A DNA stretch of 64,000 nucleotides from Acytostelium subglobosum LB1. Taxonomy: Eukaryota; Evosea; Eumycetozoa; Acytosteliales; Acytosteliaceae. The first letter of the stretch is position 1. The number at the start of each line of letters is the position of its first letter. The notes below the pieces were generated by a model, which was given only the letters and a program-made list of their open reading frames with translations, was not told the DNA's origin and ran no database searches. A program made the translations under genes and the position numbers. Below, piece by piece: positions 35,288 through 46,767 of the stretch. The stretch spans positions 372,001 to 436,000 of the forward strand of contig NW_012236510.1 in assembly GCF_000787575.1 (NCBI RefSeq). Direction: 5' to 3'.

Positions 35288-36701
35288 CCAAGTAGAGTTC
35301 ACTGGCTATGGAACTATTCCCGCCAGTTTCCCTGACCCTTTCGTTGGATTGGTGTGGGTTGGGTGGTCCAGTCCAATCCAGACCATCCGGTCATCAATCA
35401 AGTTTGTGATTGTGGCCTCGTTGGACATTCACTCGCCCACTCACTCACTGATTCCATGTCGCACGCATGGAAAGACAGTTCGTCGTCCATTCATTGGCAT
35501 TCTGTCCGTAGTGGCAGGCATGACATTGTGGTGTTATTGTTGCCAACACCGACCAGAGACCCAAGAGTTCATTAAACAAACAGCAATAGCATATACATAT
35601 TTAAAACTTGATTTACAAGATGTTGGATGTGTCCTCACATCAACTCGCAATGTTGGCAGGTAGGGTACTTTAGTGAATGAATGAATGATTGAATGGATAA
35701 TGATGGTTGACCCAATGGGGGTGCGGATGTAACTGACGCTTAAACAGATGGAGTGAATGACCATCATTGGTCTTGATGGAGTCCATCACCACAACCACTC
35801 ACATGCTGCAAACAATGCAAAGATGTCAAAACGACAAAATCGACTTGGATTGCTAAATCGGCCTATTTTGATTGTTTTTGACATCTTGTGACATCCGTTG
35901 ACAGTTTTGCGTCAGGTCAACACAGATTGATGACTGGTTGTTTGTCATCTATATTTAACGATTACACGATAGAGTAGTCTGTCTCTCTCAATATGTGTGT
36001 ATGGTTGATATTACCTAAATTAAAGGACGATTGATTGATTGATTGAATGAATGTTACTTGTCTTGGTTGAATTCCAAAATATCCTGCTATGTTGACATGT
36101 CAAGTTAATGGGTCCTACAGTGTGAGGATGTGTTTGTCCGATTGCTTTCAGGATAATGGCCTCTTGCCCTTTAGTGGGGACCAAGACGACTTGTCCCCTC
36201 CCATCACCAACCCACTTAAACACTAACTTGACACTTACTTCTCCTTTTGCTTTCAGCTGCAAAGATACATTAATATCAATTGATACCAAGTGTACTGTTC
36301 TGTTCACAATGACACGATGACACAATGTACCTAGTGTTCAAGTTGGTGTTTGTGTACAACATAGCGATGTATTATGATTTATATGTTGTTAGCCATATAG
36401 AATGTATGTAAATGATATGATTGAGGATGATTGTCAAGGGGTGGACCATCCAGTGATGGATAGCACATGAGTGCACTCTCACACTGACCCAGGGGTTCTT
36501 GCGTAGTGCAGCTCTGGGGAGGTGAAGGAACAACTCGTGGACCGACCCTATTTATTCTAAGTTCTTGTGTAAGGTCTGAAACTACACCAATCATTATTAT
36601 TATTTGTTACCATCAATACATTATCTCTATATTACTATATTTGTATATATACATATCAAATTAATATTATTAATATTTCTAATTAATTACTTACTTTTTA
36701 A
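35288..36701. other. Intergenic region upstream of patA
   Basis: This 1.4 kb contains a 68-nt imperfect hairpin (35820-35887), minus-oriented TTGA/GAAT repeats near 35674-35700 and 36030-36050, and an AT-rich stretch ending in TTTTTAA just before the patA ATG. I see no gene. Confidence 0.55.
35820..35887. repeat. 68-nt imperfect hairpin
   Basis: Arms AAGATGTCAAAA (35820-35831) and TTTTGACATCTT (35876-35887) pair perfectly over 12 bp; after a small internal loop AAAAT pairs with ATTTT, leaving a terminal loop of about 20 nt. It lies in an intergenic region. Confidence 0.5.
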
Positions 36702-39700
36702 ATGGTTGCCTCACAACTTGAAAGCATTGGATTGGATCCGATGCAGGAAGAGTTCCAGATCGATTTGGAAACTCTGGGACAACTTGTCGATGTGCCAAAG
36801 AATCCAGAATTGTTAAAAGAGTTGGGTGGACGTGATGGACTAGCCATCAAACTGCGCACCTCAGTGACCAATGGTCTTCCAAACGAGTACAACTCAACCG
36901 AAGCCGCTCGTGTACAAAAGTATGTATCCTCTGTCAATCAATCACTCGATCACTCATTCATACATCATACTTACATACATTTGCCAATCAATCAATCAAT
37001 CCAGGTTTGGAAAGAATATATTGCCACCACCTCCACATACCCCATTATATAGTATCATCTTGGATGCCTTGAAGGACCATATTCTGATCCTCCTTATTGT
37101 TGCTGCAGTCGTCTCTATTGTGCTTGGTGCCATTCCATATACTACCGATGATCCCAAGACTGGCTGGATTGATGGTGTTGCCATTCTCGTGGCCGTCATC
37201 ATTGTCGTGGCCGTTACCTCCTTCAATGACTTTAAGAACCAAGCTCGCTTCCGTGACCTCAACGAGAAGACCTCTGACAAGCAGATCAAGGCCATCCGTT
37301 CTGGTGAGCAGTGCCAGATCTCCATCTTTGACGTTCGCGTTGGAGACATCCTTGTCGTCGACACTGGAGACATTGTGTGCGCCGACGGTGTCTACGTCGA
37401 CGGCCACTCAATCTCTTGTGACGAGTCATCCATTACTGGCGAGTCCAATCCAATCAAGAAGGGCAATGATGGCCATGATCCATTCTTCATCTCTGGAAGC
37501 CAGGTTCTCGAGGGCTTTGGCAAGATGATGGTTACCGCAGTCGGCGTCAACTCCTTCAATGGCAAGACCATGATGTCCCTGCGTGTTGAGTCCGAGGACA
37601 CCCCACTCCAGAAGAAGCTCGCCCACCTTGCCGGCAACATTGGAAAGTTTGGTATGACTGCAGCCGTCCTGTTGTTGCTCATCATCATTCCCAAATACTT
37701 CATCGAGATCAAGGTCGACAGGAGAGACATGCCAAAGGAAGCGGCCAGTGAGGTCACCACCATGGTGATCGGTGCCATCACAATCATTGTCGTAGCCGTG
37801 CCAGAAGGTCTACCTTTGGCCGTCACCATGGCTCTGGCTTACGGTATGCTCAAGATGTTCAAGGAGAACAACCTGGTGCGTAACCTTGCGAGCTGTGAGA
37901 CGATGGGCTCAGCCACACAGATCTGCTCCGACAAGACTGGCACCCTGACTCAGAACGTCATGACCGTCGTGACCGGATTCGTCGGCTCACTGTTCTCCGA
38001 CTGCAACGACATCCAGAGCAAGGTTCCCAAGGAGCTGGCCACCATCCTCACAGACGGCATCGCCATCAACTCCAACGCCTACGAAGGCGTGTCGACCAAG
38101 GGCAAGATGGAGTTCATTGGCTCCAAGACTGAGTGCGCTCTGTTGAACTTTGCCAAGTTGTTTGGATGCGATTACCAAGAGGTCCGTCGTCGTCTTGAGA
38201 TCCAGTCCTTGTATCCATTCTCGTCGGCCAGGAAGCGCATGGGTGTGCTCGTCAAGCAGGACCCCGCCACCAAGACCGTCAGGTTCTACCAGAAGGGTGC
38301 TTCCGAGATCGTGTTGGCCCAGTGCACAAGATACATTGATGCCACAGGCGAGACCAGGCCACTCACTCCAGAGGTCTACCAAGAGTTGGAGAATGTGATC
38401 ACCAAGTTTGCCACTGATGCCCTGCGTACCATTGGTCTGGCCTACCGCGACTACATTGATGATGGTTCAATCGACTTCAAGGATGCCCCAGAGCAAGAGT
38501 TGATCTTTGTTGGCATCGTTGGCATCATGGACCCATTGAGACCAGAGGTGCCCGAGGCCGTCAGACAATGCCAGAAGGCTGGCATCACCGTGCGCATGGT
38601 CACTGGAGACAACATCATCACAGCCCAGAACATCGCCAGAAACTGTGGCATCCTCACGGAGGATGGCATCTGCATGGAGGGTCCCAAGTTCCGCACGTTG
38701 ACCAAGCAAGAGATGGACGCCATCCTGCCCAAGCTCCAGGTGCTCGCTCGTTCGTCTCCAACTGACAAGCAGCTGCTGGTCGGCCGTCTAAAGGATCTGG
38801 GCGAGGTCGTCGCCGTCACTGGTGATGGTACCAACGATGGTCCCGCACTCAAGTTGGCCAATGTCGGTTTCTCCATGGGTATCTCTGGTACTGAGGTTGC
38901 TATTGCCGCTTCCGACGTCGTCCTGTTGGACGATAACTTTGCCTCGATCGTCCGTGCTGTTGTCTGGGGTCGCAACATCTATGACGCTATATGCAAGTTC
39001 CTCCAGTTCCAGCTCACAGTCAATGTCGTCGCCGTCACTGTTGCCTTTGTCGGTGCCGTCTCGGGAGGTGGTCACTCGCCACTCACTGCCGTCCAGCTTC
39101 TCTGGGTCAATCTGATCATGGACACCTTGGCCGCCCTCGCCCTTGCCACTGAGCCACCCACTCCAGAGCTGTTGGACCGCCCACCCAATGGAAAGGAGGC
39201 ACCTCTGATCACTCGCTCCATGTGGAAGAACATCATCGGACAATCTGTGCTGCAGCTGATCGTCCTCTTCGTCCTGCTCTACAAGGGCCACGACATCTAC
39301 GGCAACTTTGTCACCTACAAGATCGTCAAGAACTCTGTGCACCACTACACCATCGTCTTCAACACATTCGTCTTCTTGCAGCTCTTCAATGAGATCAACA
39401 GCAGAGTGCTGGGCAGGAAGATCAATCCGTTCAAGGGCATGTTCAACAACCCAATCTTCATCATCGTTCTGATTGCCACCGTCATCATCCAGGTGATCTT
39501 TGTCACGTTTGGAGGTAGCGCCACCTCCACCGATCCTCTGTCCATCCAAGAGTGGGCCGCCTGTATCATCACTGGTGTGGTCGCATTGCCATGGGGTCTG
39601 ATGCTTCGTCTGATTCCAATCACCGAGCCAGTCGTCAAGAGGAAGCTGCCTGTCGACGATCCCGAGACCATCTACACTCCACCAACCTCTGTCGATCAGT

Positions 39701-39978
39701 CCAATCCACACACCGTCACTGTCACCGGTATGACTGTGAACGGTGCACACCTTCACACGTCCAACGAGGACAACAACAATGAGCGCATACCAATGGTTGG
39801 CGCCAACAACAGTAGCAACACACTCGATCGAAGCAAGGAGGTGATTGAGGTGGGTCGCGGATGGAAGATCGTCCGTCAGACTCGTCAAAAGATTCGTATC
39901 ATCAATGCATTCAAGAACAAACTTACCAAGTCCTCAGTTATCTATTCCAACACCAACCAACTTGCGATTGGCAACTAA
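36702..39978 (+). CDS. patA: PMCA-type calcium-transporting ATPase PatA
   Basis: P2B calcium pump; in D. discoideum PatA sits on the contractile vacuole and plasma membrane and lowers cytosolic calcium. Exons 36702-36919 and 37005-39978 join in phase 2 (ARVQK-FGKNILPP), giving 1063 residues. Motifs: TGES (about 217), phosphorylation site CSDKTGTLTQN (D near 381), KGASEIVLAQC, GDGTNDGPALK (about 678), and PEGLPLAVTMALAYG in membrane segment 4, whose glutamate and following residues are the calcium site. Transmembrane segments M1-M4 and M5-M10 are all present. The C-terminal 60 residues (RGWKIVRQTRQKIRIINAF then KNKLTKS) are basic and amphipathic, as in calmodulin-binding autoinhibitory tails of animal pumps. 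The codon bias is strongly towards C-ending codons, suggesting high expression. The second exon has no intron. Confidence 0.97.
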
Positions 39979-40004
39979 ATATATATTGTTTGCATTAACA
40001 TGTT

Positions 40005-40010
40005 AATAAA
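40005..40010 (+). terminator. AATAAA polyadenylation signal of patA
   Basis: It lies 27 bp after the patA stop codon and is followed by T-rich DNA. Confidence 0.6.
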
Positions 40011-40182
40011 GTAATTGTAACTAATATTATGTGTGTTAAAGATCTGAACCAAATGGTACCTTATTTGGTTATCTGATTCCTAGAAGTGAATGAATTTATA
40101 AACACACTTATACAATATCATTCAACCAATTCATTCATTTACCCTATTATTATCTCTAGATATATAATATATATTTATAAAT

Positions 40183-41046
40183 ATGTTATATGATGATATG
40201 CATTATTTACCAAGCGAACCACTTGAAGATGGTAAAACATTCAAAAAAACTTTAAAGAACTTTGATCAATTATGTATGGAAGAGTCCTTTAAGGATACTT
40301 TTTCACCAAGTTTCTGGAAGAGTGCAGCAATACTGGCTGTTTATAATTCAAATAGACTGGATAATATCGTTAACGATATAGATATTGTTCAAAGTCAAAT
40401 AACAAAGTATGGAGAATTGGATCAAAGTTATTTGGAGAATTATAAATCTGGTAGTCAGACTACCAGAGACATAGTTCAGAATTACTTTGTCTTGAAAGAT
40501 ATGTATCAAAAGGCCAAAGAAAGTACAACACTTACTGCAGACCTAATCAAGGGTTGGCACCGAATGTTGACCAAGAGTTCTGAATTTAGTAGTTTTATCA
40601 ACGGTGGAAAGTTCAGGTGCCAAGATGGTATTATTAATAACCATGTTATGATAGGTTCAGAAAAGATTGAAACACTGTTGGACAATCTTGTAAAGTATTA
40701 CAATGATTTTAGAACATCAAAAATTTATAGTTATTCTCCATTTGCCTTGGCCGGATGGTTCTCTACAATCTTTATGGCATTGCATCCATTCGACAAGGGC
40801 ACCATTAGGATGTCCTGCTTGCTTACCAACTTCATTTTGTTCTCTCATGGCTTTTCATTTCCGGTCCCTATCTTTAGGAGTCAGAAAGAATATATTGATG
40901 CAGACCCTTTTGATTCTAAATCATCAGAGATGATGAGCTGTATTATATTAGATTCTACAATGGTCATCTACCAGAACCATCTATCAAACAAGTATCTTGA
41001 GGAAGAGTTCTCTTCATACCAAGCCGTAGAAAATTCAATTAATTAA
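40183..41046 (+). CDS. Fic-domain protein with variant active-site motif
   Basis: Fic proteins usually transfer AMP or another phosphate-containing group to proteins. This single-exon gene encodes 287 residues. The core DLIKGWHRMLTKSSEFSSF, ALAGWFSTIFMALHPFDKGTI and the following helix match the Fic fold. The catalytic motif HPFxxGNGRxxR reads HPFDKGTIRMSC (from about residue 201): the histidine, first glycine and first arginine remain, but N-G and the last arginine are changed. Upstream, YNSNRLDNIVNDID occupies the place of the inhibitory helix (S/T)xxxE(G/N), with D for E. The protein may be a pseudoenzyme or use another substrate. The coding sequence is visibly more AT-rich than patA and vatH on either side, which could reflect low expression or transfer; I cannot tell which. 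No signal peptide or membrane segment is evident. Confidence 0.75.
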   Translation: MLYDDMHYLPSEPLEDGKTFKKTLKNFDQLCMEESFKDTFSPSFWKSAAILAVYNSNRLDNIVNDIDIVQSQITKYGELDQSYLENYKSGSQTTRDIVQNYFVLKDMYQKAKESTTLTADLIKGWHRMLTKSSEFSSFINGGKFRCQDGIINNHVMIGSEKIETLLDNLVKYYNDFRTSKIYSYSPFALAGWFSTIFMALHPFDKGTIRMSCLLTNFILFSHGFSFPVPIFRSQKEYIDADPFDSKSSEMMSCIILDSTMVIYQNHLSNKYLEEEFSSYQAVENSIN

Positions 41047-41146
41047 AGTGATGTTCAATCATCACAAGTCTTTCTTTTTATAGTTCATATTCATTACATA
41101 CTTTACATTATATATATATATATACATATACATAACAAGAACAACA

Positions 41147-42764
41147 ATGAGATTTGAAGAAGACTTTCTGAGACAGACTGTGAATGGCATAAAGGCTGCA
41201 GAGACATACTTTAGTGATAGGGTGGCTGGGAGGTCGGTGCCTTGGTCAGTTCATCTAAAGTCAGGTACCATCACATCAGCCGAGAATGAATTGATTGAGC
41301 GATATGACAAGAAGTCCGAAGCAGACAAGAGGGCAATCTTTCAACAGGTACTACTATTACCTGACAGTAATCACTCTCACTCATTCACTAACTACTTAAC
41401 TCATAGGATGGTGACAGACTAGCCCAGTTCTTTGTTGGCTTCTTGGGCAAGATAACAGACTTGGACTGTATTCAATATATGTTATATCTAGTAAATGAGA
41501 TCATTCATAGTATGTACACATTCATTCATTCAATCAATCAATCACTCACTCAATCACTCGCTAACTCAATCTCAACAACTTGTAGTCGAACCTAAAGCAT
41601 TACAATCATTCGTTAAACTGTCCACTGGTGAACCATCATATACAAGCACAATATTCTTTAGATTGCTTGGTCGTGAGGACAACAATGCTTATGTGAATCT
41701 ATTGGCTGGAATGACATTGGGCAGCATCTTGTCAGCATCGAACGCTTCGTCAAAAGACCTGGAACACTATGTAAATTGGTCACTGCCACTGCTTCGCAAG
41801 ACAGATGTTCGCGAGGTCGAAGTTGTATTGGTCGCGCTACAATCCTTCCTCTTGAGCGATCATAATAGAGACACGTTCAGACGACTGCAAGGTACCGAAC
41901 AGCTGGTAGAGATCATCACTGTTCAATCGACTTCGACTACGCCCGTGCTCACATTGCTCTATGAAGTGCTGTACACATTCTGGATGATCACATACAATCA
42001 AGCCGTGGCCAATTGGACCAATGGCAAGGACATCATATCGAAGCTCGTACACATTGTCAAGTCGATCACCAAAGAGAAGATCACAAGATTGGCCATCGCG
42101 GCACTACGCAATCTGGTCAATCATGGCAACAACAATGAGGAGATGATTGAGTGTGGCAGCATTCGCATGTTGAACCACCTCTCCAGCAAGAAGTGGGGAG
42201 ATCAAGATATCGTTGATGACATCACCTACCTTTCAGAGGTCCTTTCACTTGATGTCGCCAGGATGAGGTATGCATCATGTCCCAAGTACTCGATTGATCT
42301 TGTTCACTCACTCTCACTCTCTTAATCAACTCAATCACATACTTAGTTCATTCGATAAATACAAAGCGGAAGTGTTGGCAAGAGAGTTGGAATGGTCACC
42401 TGTACACAAATCAGAGAAGTTCTGGAAAGAGAATGCCTTGCGATTCGAAGAGCAGTCTCATAGCGTACTCAAGTTCTTACATCTCATCCTTCAAAAGTCA
42501 GACAATCCACTACACCTCTCTGTTGCCTGCTTTGACTTGGGAGAGTTTGTCCGTTTCCATCCACGTGGAAAGCAGTATGTATCAATCATTCCACATCATC
42601 CCACTCATTCACTAATTCTTCATCATAGGATTGTCGAGGCATTGGGCATCAAGAAGGACATTATGGCATTGATGACCAATCCAAATGAAGATGTGAAGAA
42701 GAATGCCTTATTTGCACTGCAAAAGATGATGATCAACAACTGGGAGTACTTGGCAAAGTCATAG
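41147..42764 (+). CDS. vatH: V-type proton ATPase subunit H
   Basis: Regulatory subunit of the V1 sector, needed to couple ATP hydrolysis to proton pumping in contractile vacuole and endolysosome membranes. Five exons (41147-41347, 41407-41509, 41586-42267, 42347-42574, 42629-42764) keep phases 0, 1, 2, 2 and give 449 residues, the usual family length. It is an all-helical ARM/HEAT-like protein. Family blocks seen: NEIERYDKKSEADKR-like linker after the first helix, FFRLLGREDNNAYVNLLAG, FWMITYNQAVANW, KEKITRLAIAALRNLVNHG, LEWSPVHKSEKFWKENALRF, SVACFDLGEFVRFHPRGKQI and the C-terminal IKKDIMALMTNPNEDVKKNA. Each join falls inside a conserved helix without gaps. The gene converges with the chitinase gene, 80 bp between stops. 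Confidence 0.96.
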
Positions 42765-42844
42765 ACTGTGATCGTTTGGCTAGCACAACTACATGTCATG
42801 TTATAAATACAATGTACTCTTTATCTAACTATCTATCTCCCTAT

Positions 42845-44222
42845 CTATAATAAGATGGCGATGATTGCAATGATTGCAATGATCATTCCAATAAGTGATG
42901 GAAGAAGGATGTTGGAGCTGGAAGTGGAGCCAGTGGTTGTGGTCATGGTCGTTGTTGTAGGTGCGGCAGAGGTAACCGATGGATTCCTTGCTGATACCAT
43001 ATACTGCTTGATTGTCGAGCTGTATGACTTGCCACCAACAATGTTGTTGTCGGCAACAGTGCAGTCCCAAACCATCACACCCTATGTTATTGAGAGAATG
43101 AATGATTGTTAGATCGGGATGTGACCAGTATTGGTTTGATGTACTTACACCAAAGGTTGGATCGTTAATATATTGACCAACGATTGTTTGGAGCTTGGCG
43201 ACATCGACGTAGCCACTGCCAGCAGCATAGGTATCTCCTGGTGCACCAATGACAATCTTGGTGTTTGGACTCTCAGAGTTGACCCAAATCTTCCATTCAT
43301 TGTAGTTGAAGTTGTTGCCAGCCAATCCACAGTTGTTATTATAGAACTGAATGTTGATAAAGTCGAACAAACCAGTTGACAAAGCAGTTCCTGTGCCTGG
43401 TCCCAAGCTAGCATCGCTATTTCATTGAATGATTGACCAAAGTTAGTGTTTGTTGTTGAGTGATGTGTAATTGATCGAACAACATACGGCTTGGGACACT
43501 GTGGAGCACCAGAGATGTAGTACTTCTTGGACTTGTCTGTCTTGGCCAAGTTGTTGAAGGCAACGACAAGGTCGTTGTAATGGGTGGTGTCGCCACCTTC
43601 GATGTCAAAGTCGATACCATCGAGTTTGGCATCACCGAATGGTCGTGGGTACTTGGTGTCAGTGCCGCCAAAGAACATGTTCCAGAGGGTGTTGGCAAAC
43701 TCTTGAGCCTTAGCAGTGGATGCGATTGGATTGTCTCCAGTGGCACCGCCCAAAGACAACATCACAATCTTACCCTGGCTCTGGCAGGACTTGGTGCCCA
43801 AACCAACCATTGGACAGTCCATCAACTTTTGATACTGGGAGTTGGGATTGCCGCATTTGTTGGCAGTGTTCAATGTTGGCAACTTGATTGAGGTACCACT
43901 TAAGGTATCACCTCCAAAGAATGATACAAGGAAAGCAACATTAATAACATCATAACCAGTACAATAATCGATTAGGTCCAATTGTGACTTTCCTGTTGAG
44001 AAGGCTGAGTTCTGGCCCCAATATCTTTGTAATTGATTGAGTAAGTATGATTGATCTTGTGGATTCAGAGTGTGTGATTGAATCATTGTTTGAATAAGTG
44101 ATGGGTGTGATTGAGTGATGGACTTACCCAACCAAGTTGGTTCCAGAGGCAATGTTGAAGGCTGATGCGGTTGAGGCAAGTATGCCACTTAGTAATAATA
44201 CAACAACTATATATTTGTACAT
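42845..44222 (-). CDS. GH18 class III chitinase, GPI-anchored type
   Basis: Extracellular glycoside hydrolase that cleaves chitin-type beta-1,4-GlcNAc polymers. Four exons (44128-44222, 43488-44024, 43149-43416, 42845-43081), phases 2, 2, 0, give 378 residues. A signal peptide is clear (MYKYIVVVLLLSGILASTAS). Class III marks: NLVGYWGQNSA (restored exactly by intron 1 splicing), MLSLGGATG, and the catalytic LDGIDFDIEGG (DxxDxDxE, glutamate as proton donor). The C-terminal VMVWDCTVAD block ends the barrel. The last 50 residues have a T/S linker and end in a hydrophobic run (LLPSLIGMIIAIIAIIAILL), a GPI-attachment signal, so the enzyme is probably on the cell surface. Bacterial or fungal walls eaten as food, or the amoeba's own coat, are possible substrates. 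Fungal and plant class III enzymes share the motif. Confidence 0.93.
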
Positions 44223-44622
44223 ATTTGTTGATTGAATGTTGATGATTTAATGTTTGATTGAATGAATTGATGAATGTACATGAGGGACAAAATAGTTACG
44301 AAATGAGTAGTGTCGCCTAGGCCATTGATGGTATCAGGTAAACCCAATTGGGTCCAATAACGGATCAAACTATTGGATTTATTTGAAATGCCATTCATAG
44401 GCCATTATCTTACATCGGGTTCGTGATCAAAAACCGTGCTGCAAATATCAAAAATGATGTTGATCGCGTCAGTGGGCCAAACCACGAACTACTCTGAGTC
44501 AAGGGCCTACCCATGGGTCGTGACCATTAATCGATCCAGTCCATTGATCGGGCGAGACTAGCAAATCGAACTTCTTCCAACTATAATTGATTGATGTGAT
44601 TGATTGACGGAATGATTCCAAT
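44223..44622. other. Intergenic region between TatD and chitinase genes
   Basis: It has minus-oriented TTGA/GAAT repeats near 44226-44275, then unique sequence with short inverted repeats. The only notable site is the GGAATCATTCC copy near 44609. I see no gene. Confidence 0.5.
44609..44619 (-). other. GGAATCATTCC element just after the TatD stop
   Basis: The sense-strand copy begins 3 nt downstream of the stop codon, so it would lie in the 3' UTR. Confidence 0.55.
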
Positions 44623-45782
44623 CTAGGGCAGTCCAAAGAACTCCCTGGTTGTATTGGTCGTTTGAAGTGCAGCCTCTTGGACTGTGATACCATAGCATTC
44701 GGCAAGTGTGGACAATACACATGTTAGGAATGCAGGCTCATTGCGAAGATGTTTGGAACCGGCTTGTGGCTTGGGCTTGTCTTTGGGATCGATGTTGTGC
44801 GGTGTCATGTAGGGACAGTCGGTCTCGATCATCACACGACTCAGTGGGATGGTCTTGGATCGCAGTATCTTCCGCAGAGTGTCGCCGCGGCTGCCCTGAG
44901 TGATGACGCCCGTGAAACCAAAGTAGAAGCCGGCGGCCAGATAGACGGCAGCCTCCTGCTCCGTGCCTGTGAAACAGTGGATCACTGACTTGGGCATCGT
45001 GCCCGTGCTCGTGTACTTGGACACGATCTCCATGAACTTTTGATGAGCGTCGCGCTCGTGAATGAACAGGGGCATCTTCAACTCGATGGCCAACTCGATC
45101 TGGCTCCTGAACATGTTGCATTGTGACTCGTGGCTGGAGAAGTTGCGGTTGAAGTCGAGACCGCACTCTCCAAGTGACACAACCACGCCTGGGTTGTTGG
45201 TCACCATCGACCTGATATCAGAGATTGTTGTGCGAGGTGCTCGCTCAGCCTCATGTGGATGCACACCAGCCGTGCAATAAAGCTTTGGAGCACCAACAAC
45301 ATTGTTCTTGGCAATGTTTGCAATCAACTCCAATGCTCTCTGGCTTGATCTAATTGATGTACCTGTTATAATAATATGATTGACTCCTTTCTGTTTGATT
45401 GATTGAGGTGAGTGAGTGGAATGATTCCAAATGAGTGTGATCGTGTACATACATCAGTGCTCCTTTGTAATATTGATTGGAGGTCACGTTCGAATGACTT
45501 GTCAGCCAAGTTTGCGCCAATATCTATAATTGATGGGTAGCGTGCCATTGGCGCGCCTGGAGCTGGTGCTGGTTTGGCTACAACAGCCAAGGGTGGTGCA
45601 CCAACAGCAGGTACATGTACAGGTACGGGTGCGGGTACATGTACAGGTGCGGGTACAGGTGCAACTCCTTGCACTGGCCTATGTACATTAACTTGTGGTT
45701 GATACTGGAATGGCTTGGCATTCTTATCAGGCCTCCTCCTTGACTCCTTTGAACCTAAAACTGGAAAATCGTTATCTGACAT
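44623..45782 (-). CDS. TatD-family metal-dependent deoxyribonuclease
   Basis: 3'-5' DNase and apoptotic or repair nuclease family with a TIM-barrel metallo-hydrolase fold. Exons 45453-45782 and 44623-45390 join in phase 0 (LQRSTD-KGVNHII), 365 residues. Residues up to about 80 are P/V/A-rich with HVPAPVPVHVPA repeats and are not part of the family. The domain starts SIIDIGANLADKSF, the DIGxNL form used by E. coli TatD and human TATDN1 rather than HxD. Metal ligands follow: GVHPHEA, SLGECGLDFNRN, LFIHERDAH, VIHCFTGT and MIETDCPYM. All expected ligands are present, so the enzyme should be active. The ATG at 45782 is the first in the frame. Confidence 0.92.
45418..45428 (-). other. GGAATCATTCC element, TatD intron
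   Basis: Sense-strand copy that begins 24 nt after the first intron base, inside a 62-bp intron. Confidence 0.6.
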
Positions 45783-45986
45783 CACTTTATATCTCTATCT
45801 TTATCTATATACCTATGTATATGTATGTATATGTATGTATATCTTTGGATCATATGACTATTCATCGACTAATCAGCTCGGCCCAGGTGCTCACCCATCA
45901 TTCATTCACTCACTCACACACTGATCAATCTGCCAATCTTTGACCATTCACAGGAAATTTTGAAGATTGATTGTCGTCAGGTTCGC

Positions 45987-46018
45987 GACCACTTTGTCGA
46001 TGTATGAACAAAGTGGTC
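45987..46018. repeat. Perfect 11-bp hairpin
   Basis: GACCACTTTGT and ACAAAGTGGTC flank a 10-nt loop. It lies 41 bp beyond the stop of the ERG2 gene and about 200 bp upstream of the TatD start, so it may shape the 3' end of the ERG2 transcript. Confidence 0.55.
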
Positions 46019-46059
46019 ACAAACAAACAAGACAAGACAGGTTGTAAGTCTGGAGTTTA

Positions 46060-46767
46060 TTAGATCTTTCTCCTTAATAAGAGGTTCTTGGTGACTTGGT
46101 AGCCAACGTGATAGCATGCGGTCAACCATGGGATGATGTCAAGAGTTACAAAGATCGAGGAAAAGAGGAAGTATGGCAGAGCGAGTGGGATGATACCACG
46201 GCCGTACTCCACCATGTAGCTTTCTCTCTCGCAGCAGTAGCCCTTGGCAACCAGTCTGGGCAGGTAGGAGTAGGTGCCCGCCTTGAACACCTTGGGCGTG
46301 AACTCGCCGGGGAAGTAGGTCTTGGTCTCGCCCTGGATCATAAAGTCGTAGACGTCCATCAGGTAGCGGCCCGAGTGGCCCTGCGAGTAGAGTGGCGAGC
46401 CGTACAGGATCATGTACTCGGAGAGCGAGCCGTGCAGCACGGCCATCTGGCCCATGGCGCCGCCGCCGTTGAAGAGGATCCATTGGGGCTTGGTGTTGAT
46501 GAAGCCAGGGTACTTCTTGGCCAGCTCGGCAATGATTGTCTCGAACGCTTGATCGATGGGCTTGCCCACGCCCTTCTTTGTGCACTCGTGCAGGCCCTCA
46601 ACGTCCAGCACGATACAGCGCAACATTCTGATCTTGATCAACAAGTACACGGACAGTACCAATGCCAGTATACTTGTAGTGATCACAACAACATTCAACT
46701 CTTGGTATGCTTGAAGCAAGTCGCTCAAACTATTAATCTTTGGGATATAAGTATCGAAACGATCCAT
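46060..46767 (-). CDS. erg2: ERG2/sigma-1 receptor family protein (C-8 sterol isomerase)
   Basis: In fungi ERG2 shifts the delta-8 double bond of sterols in the ER; animal sigma-1 receptor shares the fold without activity. This 235-residue single-exon protein has one N-terminal membrane segment (VVVITTSILALVLSVYLLI) and the cupin-like family blocks QWILFNGGGAMGQMAVLHGS, EYMILYGSPLYSQGHSGRY, QGETKTYFPGE and GTYSYLPRLVAKGYCCERE, ending in two hydrophobic helices (LALPYFLFSSIFVTLDIIPW). The acidic residues used by the isomerase lie in these blocks (GE in YFPGE, D in MDVYDFM). Amoebae make sterols by a pathway that needs this isomerase, so enzymatic function is more likely than a receptor role. 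The codon bias is GC-rich and the opposite strand therefore holds a spurious 237-codon frame. Confidence 0.93.
   Translation of the reverse strand: MDRFDTYIPKINSLSDLLQAYQELNVVVITTSILALVLSVYLLIKIRMLRCIVLDVEGLHECTKKGVGKPIDQAFETIIAELAKKYPGFINTKPQWILFNGGGAMGQMAVLHGSLSEYMILYGSPLYSQGHSGRYLMDVYDFMIQGETKTYFPGEFTPKVFKAGTYSYLPRLVAKGYCCERESYMVEYGRGIIPLALPYFLFSSIFVTLDIIPWLTACYHVGYQVTKNLLLRRKI

Noticed and set aside
38788-39888. 366-codon open frame antisense to patA
   Set aside because: It is a mirror of strongly C-ending codons in patA; the translation has no domain and patA is certain.
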